Source: Mycoplasma anseris ATCC 49234
GTDB lineage: Bacteria > Bacillota_I > Bacilli_A > Mycoplasmatales > Metamycoplasmataceae
Direction: 5' to 3'
Assembly (NCBI RefSeq): GCF_000702805.1
Contig: NZ_JNJX01000007.1
Coordinates: 1-47,427 of the forward strand
DNA length: 47,427 nucleotides
In this document: piece by piece, positions 18,820 to 29,511 of the stretch
Layout of the letters: every line of letters starts with the position of its first letter
Position numbering within the stretch: position 1 is the first letter of the stretch
Position numbers and translations under genes: made by a program
Notes under the pieces: model-generated
What the model was told of the DNA's origin: nothing
Database searches by the model: none
The model's input: the letters and a program-made list of their open reading frames with translations, nothing else

Positions 18820-18853
18820 AAAAAAATGGGAATTTCATATTCACCATTTTTTT
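18820..18853 (+). terminator. Terminator of the deoxynucleoside kinase gene
   Basis: AAAAAAATGG pairs with CCATTTTTTT, 10 bp, ending in a T run 8-42 nt past the stop. Confidence 0.75.
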
Positions 18854-18904
18854 ATCTCCCTTTTTACAAATTTATAAGTATCTATTTTTTTAAAAAAAAT
18901 TATT

Positions 18905-18910
18905 TATAAT
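18905..18910 (+). promoter_or_regulatory. -10 box of the ecf operon (leaderless)
   Basis: TATAAT with 7 nt to the ecfA1 ATG at 18918 and no Shine-Dalgarno. Confidence 0.6.
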
Positions 18911-18917
18911 TTTTATT

Positions 18918-19730
18918 ATGATTGAAATTAAAAAATTATGTTATAAATACCCAGGAGCGAAGAACTTAGCTTTAAACAATATTGATTTGACCATTGAAGA
19001 TGGTAAATATGTTGCAATTTTAGGTCATAATGGTTCTGGAAAAAGTACTTTTTCTAAATTATTATCAGCAATTTATAAAGCATCAAGTGGCAAAATAATA
19101 ATTGATGACATTGAATTAAATGTTGATAATTTATTAGAAATTAGAAAAAAAATCGGAATTGTTTTTCAAAATCCTGATAACCAGTTTATTGGTTCTACTG
19201 TTGAAGATGATATTGCTTTTGGTTTAGAAAATAAAATGTTAGATGTTGACACGATGAAAAATATTGTGCACAAATTTGCAAATGAAGTTGGCATGGGTGA
19301 TTTTTTAGATCGTGAGCCTCAATATTTAAGTGGTGGGCAAAAACAAAGAGTGGCAATTGCTTCTACTCTTGCTTTGGATCCCAAAATTATTATCTTTGAT
19401 GAAATTACTTCAATGTTAGATCCAAAAGGTAGAAGTGATATTTATAAAATTATTCATGATCTTCATAAAAAAACCAACAAAACATTAATTTCAATTACAC
19501 ATGATATGGATGAGGCATTGTTAGCTGACAAACTAATTGTCTTTTCAAAAGGACAGGTTATTGCTCAAGGGAGTCCAATTGAAATTTTAAAAAATAAAGA
19601 AATTATTGAAATAGCCAAAATTGATTCACCTTTTATTTATAAATTAAGCGAAATGATAAAAGGAGTTGAACCAACATATGAGGAAGGAGATTTAATTAAA
19701 CAGTTATGCAAATTAAAGTCAATAAAATAA
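18918..19730 (+). CDS. ecfA1: ECF transporter ATPase EcfA1
   Basis: 270 residues. One of two ATPases of the energy-coupling factor module that drives vitamin and metal uptake with exchangeable S-components. Walker A is GHNGSGKST (about 35-43), the Q-loop is VFQNPDNQF, the signature is [14 protein letters not shown], Walker B is [14 protein letters not shown], and the switch is SITHDMDEA. The Walker B Glu is kept (DE). It starts the operon with a leaderless-type promoter and overlaps ecfA2 by 25 nt. Confidence 0.95.
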   Translation: MIEIKKLCYKYPGAKNLALNNIDLTIEDGKYVAILGHNGSGKSTFSKLLSAIYKASSGKIIIDDIELNVDNLLEIRKKIGIVFQNPDNQFIGSTVEDDIAFGLENKMLDVDTMKNIVHKFANEVGMGDFLDREPQYLSGGQKQRVAIASTLALDPKIIIFDEITSMLDPKGRSDIYKIIHDLHKKTNKTLISITHDMDEALLADKLIVFSKGQVIAQGSPIEILKNKEIIEIAKIDSPFIYKLSEMIKGVEPTYEEGDLIKQLCKLKSIK

Positions 19731-20710
19731 CAAAAGAATACAATAAAAAATCTCCTGGATATATAAAAGTTTTAGATGAAATTTCAGTTAATATAAATGA
19801 AGGTGAAGCAATTTCTATTATTGGTCCAACTGGAAGTGGAAAGACAACATTTATTGAACATTTAAATGCCTTATTAATCCCCGATGCTGGAATAATCAAT
19901 TTTATTGATGTTCCTTTTAAACAAAAAATAACAAAACCAAAAAAACCATCTAAGAAAACTGGAAATTATAATGAGCAATTAAAAGAATATGAAATTCAGT
20001 TAACTAAATATAAACAAACTCCAAAAGATCAAAGAATTGAAATAGTTAATGTTGATATTAATGTTGCTAAGACAATTAAAAAAATCAAAAAAATTAAATC
20101 ATTAAGAAAACAAGTTGGAGTTGTCTTTCAATTTGCTGAATATCAATTGTTTGAATCAACAATTGAAAAAGATATTATTTTTGGACCAGTTTCCATGGGA
20201 ATGAAAAAAACTGAAGCCAAAGAATTAGCTTCAAAATACATAAAAATGGTTGGATTGCCTGAAGAATACCTAAAAAGAAGCCCTTTTAATTTATCAGGAG
20301 GACAAAAAAGAAGGGTAGCACTTGCTGGTATTTTAGCAATGGAACCTAAATTTTTAATTCTGGATGAACCAACAGCTGGGCTAGATCCTCAAGGCGTGGA
20401 AGAAATGCTTAATTTATTTCATAACTTATACCTTGAAGGAAAGACAATTATTATTGTTACTCATGATTTAGATAATGCCTTAAAATGAACAAATCGTACA
20501 ATTTTTATTAAAGAAGGAAAGATTATTCGTGATGATAATACTTATCGGGTATTAAATGATGATGAGTTTTTAAAAGAAAATAACCTTATTCCAACTAAAT
20601 TACTTTCATTTGCCAATAAATTGAATGAAAATGGAATTAATGTTGGTAGAGTAACTAGTATTGAAGATTTGGCCAATAAATTAAATCAGATTTTAAATAA
20701 GGAGGAATAA
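19706..20710 (+). CDS. ecfA2: ECF transporter ATPase EcfA2, with a lysine-rich insertion
   Basis: 334 residues, longer than the usual 280-290. Walker A is GPTGSGKTT (40-48), the Q-loop is [11 protein letters not shown] (about 140-150), the signature is [14 protein letters not shown], Walker B is [13 protein letters not shown] and the switch is VTHDLDNAL. The extra length is a Lys/Pro/Thr-rich insertion at about 67-130 between Walker A and the Q-loop ([20 protein letters not shown]), charged and probably a surface loop. It pairs with EcfA1 and docks on EcfT. The C-terminal helix region ends just 2 nt before ecfT. Confidence 0.95.
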
Positions 20711-20712
20711 TT

Positions 20713-21657
20713 ATGCAAAAAAATATTATTGGTAAATATTTGAATATTGATACATTTGTGCATCGATTAGATCCTCGTTTGAAATTTTTGGCAAATATAT
20801 TATTTATTGTTTTATTTTTCATAGCAGATCATTTTATTACTTTGGGAATATTAATTTCAATAATAATGATTACTTATTTAATTGCTACTAAATCTTTTAA
20901 ATCATTATTTTTAAAATTAAGAATGCCACTTTATATTGCTATTTTTCTTTTAATAGTCAACATGCTTACAATAAAAGGAGCAATTACAAATGGTGACACC
21001 CCTTTTATTCCAATGTCAAATAATTCTAGTGTAGATACATTTACTTTTTATCGTGGACAATTAATTATAAATGATATTTATTGAGCGCCTTTTGGAGCAG
21101 ATAAACCATTTCAATTAACCAAATTTGCTATTATTAGAACTGTTTCTATTTTTGTAAGAATCTATGGAGTTATTTTAACAACAACGATTTTAACTATTTC
21201 AACTAAACCTGTTTTATTAACAAGAGCTATAAATGATATTCTTTGACCTTTAAAATTAATTAAAATACCAACAGAAATTATTACAAGAATTATTTCTGTA
21301 GCCTTAAGATTTATTCCAACATTACTAGAAGAGGCTGGAAGAATAATGAAAGCTCAAAGCTCACGGGGAATAGATTTTAAAAATGGTAGTTTGAAAGATA
21401 AAAGTAAATCATTTATTGTCTTAATTGTTCCTTTGTTTGTGTCTTCATTTACTAAGGCTAATGATCTTTCAGAAGCAATGACTTCAAGAGGATATGAACC
21501 ATATGCAAAAAGAAGTTTTTATCGTCAATTAATTTTAAATTGAAGAGATGTACTAGTTTTAAATATTTTAATATTAAGCACCATTTTAGTAATCGTTTGT
21601 CAAATTCAATCAATTCCATTACCTTCATGATGAATCATGACATTTCAAAAGGTTTAA
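20713..21657 (+). CDS. ecfT: ECF transporter transmembrane component EcfT
   Basis: 314 residues, integral membrane. It couples the ATPases to the S-components. An N-terminal YLNIDTFVHRLDPRLKFLA signature precedes the membrane helices. The coupling motifs are EEAGRIMKAQSSRGIDF and LSEAMTSRGY, the two Ala-Arg-Gly type motifs that contact EcfA1 and EcfA2. A loop rich in Asn/Ser (about 90-120) is an extra between helices. TGA codons encode Trp (SLPSWWIM near the C-terminus). AAGGAGG lies inside the end of ecfA2. ligA starts 1 nt after its stop. Confidence 0.93.
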
Positions 21658-21658
21658 T

Positions 21659-23659
21659 ATGACAGAAAAAGAAAAAATAAGAAAAGAAGTATTTGAACTT
21701 CAAGAAAAAATTAATTACTGAGATGATGCTTATTACAACCATGATAATCCAATTGTTGAAGATGCAATTTATGACAAAGAAATTTTAAGACTAAAAAAAT
21801 TAGAAGAACAATATGCTAATTATTTTACTTATGAAGAATTAATAAACTCGCCTACTCAAAAAATCAATGCCAAGGCATCAGACAATTTTCAAAAAGTAGC
21901 ACATGATAAACCAATGCTTTCTTTAAACAAGGCATATTCCCTTGATGAAATTGAGAAGTTTATTAATAACATAAAAAAAATAACACTAGATTTTTCATTT
22001 TATATTGAACCAAAAATTGACGGATTATCTATTTCACTTAAATACAAAAACGGAAAATTAGTTCAAGCTGTAACTAGAGGTGATGGAATTATTGGTGAAG
22101 ATGTTACTGAAAATATAAAACAATTAAAAAATATTCCATTAACAATTCAATGTTTAGATGATTTAGAAGTTCGGGGTGAGGTATATTTAGCTTTAAATGA
22201 TTTTAATCAATTAAATAAGATTCTTGAATCACAAAATAAGCCAAAAATGGCTAATCCAAGAAATGGAGCAGCTGGAACATTAAGACAATTAGATCCTTTA
22301 ATTGTAAAAGAAAGAAATCTATCGGCTTTTATTTATTACGTTGTTGACCCTTTAAAACATAATATCCAAACAATGAAACAGTCATTTGATTTTTTAAGCA
22401 ATTTAGGTTTTTCTATAACTAATGAAACAAGAGTAGTAAAGAGTCTTGCCGAAATAGAGCAATATATTACATGATTTAAACAAATTAAAACTTCCTTGGA
22501 TTATGAGACTGATGGTATTGTCATTAAATTAAATGAATTGGAATACTATGATGAACTTGGCTCAACTGTAAAGTTCCCTCATTCTGCAATTGCTTTTAAA
22601 TATGAACCCAATACTGAAACCACTGTTTTAAAAAGAATTTTTGCTACAGTTGGTAGAACCGGTTTAGTTACTTATAATGCTGAATTGGAACCAGTTTATT
22701 TATCAGGAAGCAAGATTAATTTTGCCACCTTGAACAATTTCCAATATGTAAAGGATTTGAATCTAAATTTAAATGATTTAGTTTATATTAAAAAGGCTGG
22801 GGAAATAATTCCATGTGTAATTGGTTTAGTTAATAAAAAAGCTAAAGAAGATTATTTTAAAAAAATAGATTCCTGCCCTTATTGTGCTCATTTATTAGTT
22901 GATAGTGATACATCATTAGAGCAATATTGTTTAAATGAAAATTGCCCTGAAATTTTTAAAAAGAAAATGATTCATTTTACTTCAAAAGATGCCATGGATA
23001 TTAATTCTTTAGGTGAAAAAAATATTGAAATTTTTATTGAAAATAAATTAATAACTAAATTAATTGATTTTTATACTTTGAAAGATAAAAAAGATGAAAT
23101 ATTAAAAATTGAAAGATTTGGGCATAAATCAGTAATGAATATCTTGAACTCAATTGAACTTTCAAAGAAAAACCCATTAAATAAATTGATTTTTGCTTTT
23201 TCAATAAAACATATTGGTGCCAAAGTGGCTAAATTTATAGCATCAAAAGTTCAAAGTTTAAACTGTTTTTTAGATTTTAATTTTAATGATTTAATTCAAT
23301 ACAATGAAATTGGTGAAAAAATAGTTAATTCTTTAAATGAATGAGTAAATAAACAAGAAAATATCGATTTAGTCAATCAACTATTAAATATGGGAATTAA
23401 CGCTGTTTATGAAGAGAGTTTTAAAACAAATTTATTACAAAATAAGACCTTTGTCATTACTGGGACATTAAGTAAATCAAGAACATATTTTGAAAAACAG
23501 ATCATTGAAAATGGTGGCAATATTGCTAATTCTGTTTCTAAGAACACTTCTTATTTATTAATGGGTTTAGAACCAGGAAGTAAATTGAAAAAAGCTAAGG
23601 AATTAAATGTTCCAATTATTGATGAAGATATTTTTGAAAAAATGATAAATGGAGATTAA
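21659..23659 (+). CDS. ligA: NAD+-dependent DNA ligase
   Basis: 666 residues. It seals nicks in replication and repair using NAD+. Domain Ia (NYWDDAYYNHDNPIVEDAIYD) binds NMN. The adenylation motif IEPKIDGLSI has the nucleophile Lys119. TRGDGIIGEDVTENIK and the AFKYE motif follow. The OB domain comes next, then a Cys4 zinc finger (CPYC and CLNENC), helix-hairpin-helix repeats (FGHKSVMNIL) and a BRCT domain at the C-terminus (KTFVITGTLSKSRTYFEK). TGA codons encode Trp. It is transcribed with the ecf genes, and its 3' end overlaps the convergent comEC gene by 44 nt. Confidence 0.97.
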
Positions 23660-24989
23660 TTTCTCTATTTTTTTCATTTAGAAATAATAAAGCATATAAA
23701 GACAATAATAATAAAACGTAATTGTTTGGTTTAAATGGTAAATTGATTTTAACATTAGCTTTTGTTAAGATTTCTAAAACACTATTTAGTAAATTGAAAT
23801 ACAATTCAGAACTTATTTTAAAATAGATAAAAAACGGCGAAATTAAATAAGAAAAAATAACAATTGGAGTCAATAAGATTTGATAAAAACATCCTAAAAC
23901 TGATATTTGTTTACTTAAAAATAAAGAATGTAATAAGCCTATAAAAAAGGTGGCAAATATAATTAATATATTTCTTTTTCATTCATATTTGATATTTGAA
24001 AAAATATCTACATTAATTAAAACAAAGAATGATATTGAAAATGAGAACAGGAATGAAATATTAAATAATCATAAAGGATCAATTAAAAGAAAAAACAGAC
24101 AAACAAAACTTAAAATATCAAATTTATTAAACTTTCCTTTAAAATATCATTTATTCATTTTAAAGATCAAAAGAAATCAAAAAGCTCTTAGTGCTGAGAT
24201 TTGAAAATTTAAAAATATCAAATAAAGAAATAATAAAAGAAAGTTTATAATTCTAAGAAAATGTTTATTTATTTTCAATAATTTTAAAATCTTTGAAATG
24301 AGAAAATATAAAAAAGATAAATGAATACCACTAATTACAAATAAATGAGCGACATTTATATTTATCATTTGATTAAACAAGTCTTTTGAATATTCATCTT
24401 TATTTCCAAATAATAAAAGGCTAAGAAAAGTTTTTGAATATTGACCATGATTGTTCAATAATTTTTCATTTAAACTATAAAAATGTTCGATGTATTTTAA
24501 TTCATCATATGTTGCTTTATAAAAAATTTTTTGAGAAAGTTCAAAAAAACCAATGTTTTTTATTTTTATTATTTTTAAATTGGTAGTAACAATATCATTA
24601 ACTTTAAGATTTAAATTATTTGAATAAACTGAAATGTTAAAACCTTTGTAATTCAAAACAACTGCATTATTCATTATTTTTTCAATCCGAAAATAGCCCT
24701 GAATCTCCGTTTCTTTAAGTTCATGGGATTCCATTTTAAAATTTCAAAGTAAAAATATTAAAATAAATTGAATACAAAAACTAACAAAAAATCTTCAGTT
24801 TAAAAGATTTAATAAAATTAAGATTGAAAACAAAGCATAAAAAATTATTTTTTCCTTAGTTATTAAAGCTAATAATAGGAATATCGATGCTAAAAAACTT
24901 TGGGTATAGAAATTTAAATAATTAGATGATCTTTTAATTTTTCCAAAGTAATATTTCCAAGACCCTTTATTGAAAGAAAATCTTTTCAA
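23616..24989 (-). CDS. comEC: ComEC/Rec2-family DNA-uptake channel, short form
   Basis: 457 residues in one frame crossing several TGA codons. ComEC forms the channel that brings single-stranded DNA across the membrane. The competence domain shows VAHLFVISGIHLSFLYFLI, ISALRAFW and a PLWLFNISFLFSFSISF segment, all typical. The protein is mostly membrane helices and lacks the metallo-beta-lactamase domain found in longer forms. The start is TTG at 24989 with AAGGAT upstream. It lies inside comEA (overlap 76 nt). The 3' end overlaps ligA. Whether the cell is naturally competent cannot be told from this. Confidence 0.85.
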
Positions 24990-25408
24990 TTTAAATTATC
25001 CTTATTTTTTAATTTCAAAATTTCTTTGGCAACATCAGATTTTATTTTTAAAGCTAAAAGGAATTCAATATTCTTAATTTTATTAAAAGGGATTTTTGTC
25101 TTAAAAGGAATGTATAAGATAAAATCATTTTCAATCTTTTGATTTAAATTAAGCGAATGAATTTCAGCAAATTCATCTATTTCAATCATTCTTAATATTT
25201 CAACAATTTTTATTCCCTTTTTAACCTTTAATTCATTTGGAGTTTTGACGGCTCCTTTTATTTTTACAAAAACATACTGATCAGTAATTTGTTGTTCTTT
25301 TTTAAAAAATAATGCTTCTTTTTTAAAAATCAATAATACTGTCAAAATTGCAAAAGAGGAAATTATAAATAAACTGGTCCATAAAACAAATTTGTTTTTA
25401 ATTTTCAT
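24914..25408 (-). CDS. comEA: ComEA-like DNA-binding protein
   Basis: 164 residues when the TGA at 24986 is read as Trp. An N-terminal membrane anchor (about 8-28) is followed by an SLBB-like domain (VKIKGAVKTPNELKVKKGIK, ending LNLNQKIENDFILYIP). After it comes a region ending in a helix-hairpin-helix, WKDFLSIKGLGNITLEKLKD. ComEA binds incoming double-stranded DNA outside the membrane and hands it to ComEC. The start has AAAGGAGG. Reading TGA as stop would remove half of the helix-hairpin-helix, so the extension is functionally important. Confidence 0.8.
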
Positions 25409-25479
25409 TTAACCTCCTTTATTGGAAGTTTAAATTAAAGATTAAAGTTATTTTTCAAAATGAGAAAAAATAAAGAAAA

Positions 25480-25503
25480 AAGAAGGAAATAAAGTTCCTT
25501 CTT
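25480..25503 (-). terminator. Terminator after yebC
   Basis: AAGAAGGAA pairs with TTCCTTCTT (9 bp, 6-nt loop), followed on the minus strand by TTTTTTC. It overlies the last bases before the yebC stop. Confidence 0.8.
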
Positions 25504-25504
25504 G

Positions 25505-26239
25505 TTATTCAACTAAATTAGCATTGTGGAAAACTTCTTGAACATCTTCATCATCTTCTAAAAAAGAGACAAAATTTTCAATTTGTTCTGCTTTTTGATT
25601 ATCAACATCCACATATGTATTAGGGATATAAGTTACTTCAGCTGTTGAATAATTTTCAATATTGAATGCTTCATCAATAGCTTGTTTTAATGTTGAAAAA
25701 TTACTTGGTTCAGAATAAATTACATATAAATTATCTTCAACTTTAAAATCACTTGCACCATTATCTAAGGCAACCATCATTACTTCATCTTCATTGGCTA
25801 AGTTTTTTTCAAATTCAATAACTCCTAGTTGATCAAACATGTAAGGAATTGAACCAGATTTTCCTAATTGTCCATTGTATTTATTGAAATAATGTTTGAT
25901 ATTTGAACTTAAACGATTAAAATTGTCGGTTAAACAGTTAACAATAAAATTAATTCCCCCAAAAGCTGTTCCAGAATAAATATATGGTTGGAAATTAGCT
26001 GCATCTTTGTTGCCGCCCGCTACTTTAGCAATTGCTTTTTCAATGTTTGCTTTTGGCATTGATTTAGCTTTAGCTTTAGCAACTGCCAATTTTAAAGCTG
26101 GGTTAGAATCAATATCAGGACCACCAAGGGTCGCTGCTACAATAATTTCCTTTGAAAATTTTTGGAACATTTTTGATCTTTTTGCATCCATTGCTGCTTT
26201 GTGGTTTTTAGTTGTTGCTCATTTTGAATGTCCTGACAT
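25505..26239 (-). CDS. yebC: YebC/PmpR-family protein (DUF28)
   Basis: 244 residues. The family start, MSGHSKWATTKNHKAAMDAK, is complete only from the ATG at 26239 with a TGA read as Trp. An internal Met would lose it. SMPKANIEKAIAKVAGG and AFGGINFIVNCLTDN are further signatures. Family members act as transcription regulators or, for the YebC2 group, relieve ribosome stalling at proline runs. Which applies here is not clear. GGAG lies upstream. It is separated from comEA by its own terminator. Confidence 0.93.
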
Positions 26240-26333
26240 AATTAGCTCCTATTTTTAAGTTTAAAAAACTTATTTTATTATATCAAAATTTTTTTCGCTC
26301 ATAATGTTTTATCGATTTTAATAGCTTTTAGAG

Positions 26334-26339
26334 TATAAT
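26334..26339 (+). promoter_or_regulatory. -10 box of holA (leaderless)
   Basis: TATAAT with 7 nt to the holA ATG at 26347 and no Shine-Dalgarno. Confidence 0.6.
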
Positions 26340-26346
26340 AAAATTT

Positions 26347-27309
26347 ATGTATTTAATAGTTGGAAATGAACAATATTTTATTGATAAAAAAGTTGAAGAA
26401 TTAGTTTTAGATTTTAAAAAGAATAATGGCTTGGATATTCAAATTTTTAATTATTCTTTTGATTTGGATGTTGAAGAATTAATTAGTTTAATTGATACAA
26501 ACGACATTTTTTCTTCTAAGAAAATTATTCTTTTGAAAGAATTGAATATTTTAAATGCAAAAAATAAAACAAATAAACAAACTTTAGAAGACATTATCGA
26601 TTTGTTAAAGAAATCTTCTAATGATTTGCTAATCATTTTTACTAAGTTTCAAGAAAAATATGACAAGAGTTTTTCTGCTTCTTTACTGTTTGAATTCTTA
26701 AATAAAGAAGCGATTAAAATTACAGTTGAAAAATTAAATGATAAATCACTTTTCTCATTTATAAATAATTATGTAATTGAACAAGGTGGCAAGATTGAGC
26801 AAACAGCATTAATTGAACTTTTAAACAATATGCCCAATAACATTGAATTGATTACTAATGAGATCAATAAATTAATGTTAGAAGATAAATTTATTACTGA
26901 ACAAATGGTTAGAGATAATAATTTGTCATTGTCAAATAATATTGATTTTGCTTTTACTAATGAACTTTTAAAATTTTATAATGAAAAAGTAATTATCAAA
27001 AAATATCAAGAACAATTAGAATATGGTGTTAGCCCAAGCAATATTCTAAATCAAATTGCTAATGTTTTAAATGATGTTCAAAATATATATTTATTAAAAA
27101 GTCAAAAAAAAGATTTAGAAACAATTGCTAAGGAATTAAAAATTCATATTTTTAGAATTAAATTATTTAATACTTTTTTAATTAAAATAGGTTATGAAAA
27201 AATTAAATTTTTAATTAATCAATTAGCTAATTTAGATTATGATATAAAAAATGGCAAGATTGATGAAGAAAATGCTTTAAATACATTTATTTTAGAATTA
27301 ATCAAATAA
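26347..27309 (+). CDS. holA: DNA polymerase III delta subunit
   Basis: 320 residues. The delta subunit opens the beta clamp in the clamp loader. The start MYLIVGNEQYFIDKKVEELV is the family's N-terminal strand-and-helix. DIFSSKKIILLKEL lies in the AAA+-like domain, IELITNEINKL in the middle, and NILNQIANVLNDVQNIYLLK with LANLDYDIKNGKID in the C-terminal collar domain. Overall similarity is low, as is normal for delta. No TGA codon is used. The following gene begins 6 nt after its stop, so it is probably in the same transcript. Confidence 0.88.
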   Translation: MYLIVGNEQYFIDKKVEELVLDFKKNNGLDIQIFNYSFDLDVEELISLIDTNDIFSSKKIILLKELNILNAKNKTNKQTLEDIIDLLKKSSNDLLIIFTKFQEKYDKSFSASLLFEFLNKEAIKITVEKLNDKSLFSFINNYVIEQGGKIEQTALIELLNNMPNNIELITNEINKLMLEDKFITEQMVRDNNLSLSNNIDFAFTNELLKFYNEKVIIKKYQEQLEYGVSPSNILNQIANVLNDVQNIYLLKSQKKDLETIAKELKIHIFRIKLFNTFLIKIGYEKIKFLINQLANLDYDIKNGKIDEENALNTFILELIK

Positions 27310-27315
27310 GGAGTA

Positions 27316-28866
27316 ATGGTGTTAAAAAATACAAGAAGAATAATTTTGTATGAGCTAAAAATTGAATCCTTTAAAGATTCTAATGATTCAGGAACAGGGG
27401 ATTTTGCCGGAATTATTTCAAAGCAAAATTATTTTAAATTTTTAAATGTTGATGTAATTGCTTTTGATGACATTTTAAAGATTTTTGAAAACCAAAAAGA
27501 CTTGGAATTTATTCATCAACATTATGGGTCAATGGCGGAATTTAAAAATATGAATGAAACTTTTAAACAACAAGAAATATATTGCGCGCCAATAATTGAT
27601 TTATTAAATTTAAAACAAGCTTATATGAATTGATATAACATGATGAACCTTTATAGCAATAAAAAAAATGATAGCAATTTAATTAATTTAGCAACAATTG
27701 ATTCATATTTAATTAATGATTATCAAAACCAACAAACAAGCATTACTAAATTGGCAAATTTAGTTTTATACTTTGAAAAAGTAATTAATTTTTATTATCA
27801 ATGCGGCATAAATGTTTTTATTTTAAAAAATTTTGAATTTCTTATTTCATACAAAGAATCAGAGAATTTTTCTTTTTTAAAAGATCTTTACAAAATCATC
27901 AAACGAATTGACAATAAAAACATGATAATTTTAGCCTCTTCAAATCATCATCCTCTTATTTATAAAAAAATGTCAAAACAAAATGAACGTGTATTTGATT
28001 ATATGTATTTAACTCATTTTGCCAAAATTGGTATTCACCCCTCACTTCCTTATTCAAACATGCCAAAATTAACTTATAAGAAGATTAAACAAACACTTTT
28101 CCCTTATTTAAATGATCATCGTTTCATTTTGGGATTAAATGATGGTAAATGGGGCCGACTAAATTCTAAATGAGGCGATGAAAAGGCTTTTTATTCTGAA
28201 GCTATTAAATCATTTATGATGTTGCTATTTGCAGCAAAAAACTCAATCGCTTTATATTATGGTGATGAATTAGGCACATTAAGGGCTCAAATTAACAAAC
28301 AATCCGATTTTAATGACATTGATTATAATGAACAAAAAAGATATTATGAATCAAAAAACATTAAAAATGATCAATACAGTCAAATTAGACAATATTTAGA
28401 TCAAGTAAATAACGAAACATTAATGAGTTGAACAGCAAAAAATAATGGGGGTTTTTCAAACAATAATGAGATAAGCAAAATAGTAGCTTTAAATTACAAA
28501 AAAAATAATGTTTTATTACAACAAAACGATCCTTTTAGTCCATTAAATTTTTGAGTCTTTTTAACTAATTTGATTAATAATGAAAAAACCAAAAACATAT
28601 TTTCAAAGGGAAAAATTAAAAAAGATGGTAATTTTGGAAAAATTATTCAAATAACAAGAGAATTTCAAAAAACAAAAATTAGTTTTATCATTAATTTTGC
28701 AAATACTTTTAAAGTATGACATAAAAACTTCATTTATTCAGATTGAAAAATTTTGTCTAGTTCTTATGTAAACAAATTTTATTCAAGCATTGATAAGGTT
28801 TTATCACCCTTTGAAAGTTTTATTCTTATTAAAACAAAAAATATTGAAAATGAAGATGAAGAATAA
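27316..28866 (+). CDS. GH13-like protein without catalytic residues
   Basis: 516 residues. The frame matches an alpha-glucosidase of glycoside hydrolase family 13: LYELKIESFKDSNDSGTGDF at 11-30 corresponds to the usual YQIxxxSFxDSNxDGxGD, and NSIALYYGDELGT corresponds to the YYGDE(I/L)G motif. The catalytic motifs are gone. GFRxD is FILKN (168-172), with Lys171 at the nucleophile Asp position. The general-acid region reads ILAS (206-209). NHD is LND (276-278). Glycosidase activity is therefore unlikely. The reading frame is intact with several TGA codons, so the protein appears to be kept. AAGGAG precedes the ATG; a GTG three bases later is also possible. A binding or regulatory role is one option. 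Confidence 0.75.
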
Positions 28867-28906
28867 GTTAATATAAAGTTTTTAATTTTAATATTTTGTT
28901 TTTATT

Positions 28907-28912
28907 TATAAT
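28907..28912 (+). promoter_or_regulatory. -10 box of the gene at 28936
   Basis: TATAAT, 23 nt before the ATG and followed by AAGGAGCG, so this transcript has a normal short leader. Confidence 0.5.
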
Positions 28913-28935
28913 TTTATTATTAATTAAGGAGCGAT

Positions 28936-29511
28936 ATGAATTCGAAAATATTATATGATGCTGCTGTTGGTTTAGAAAAGGGAAATGAAAATAAACCAGC
29001 AATGGGAATTATTTGAGCAATTTTAGCAATTTTATTGGTTGCAGTACTTGCTTGAATTATTTGAAAAGTAGTAAAAGGTAAGGTTCAAAAAAGAAAATTG
29101 CAAAAAATTGAACAAAAAAAACAAATTGAAGATCGTAAGAAATTCTATGAATATGTAATAACTATTAATCAAATTATTCTTTACACTGAAAAAGAATTAG
29201 AAAAATTTGTTGTTTCAATTGGTGAAACAAAAATGCGTGAAATAAGAGATGGAAGCAAAAAATTAATTAAAAAATTAATTGAAAGAGATGATTTTGCTTC
29301 AACATTTGTTAATAATGAACAATATACAAGCTTTGTGGAACAAACAGAATTATTATGTGTTACAAATGCTAATTTATGAGACAAAAAAATCCCTGAAACA
29401 ATTGCTTATTTCAAAGATCAATTTAAAACTGTTCCAGAATCAGATCGTAAAGAAGAATGCATTGTTTTATCAAATGAATCAATAGAAAGACAATTTTATG
29501 AAAAAAACTAG
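28936..29511 (+). CDS. Membrane-anchored coiled-coil protein of unknown function
   Basis: 191 residues. The N-terminus has a membrane helix at about 23-46 (MGIIWAILAILLVAVLAWII), then a basic stretch (KGKVQKRKLQKIEQKKQ) and a mainly helical, probably cytoplasmic domain. Trp codons in the helix are TGA. It overlaps pgsA by 14 nt. Adjacent expression with a phospholipid enzyme suggests a membrane-related role, but no domain is recognised. AAGGAG lies upstream. Confidence 0.75.
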
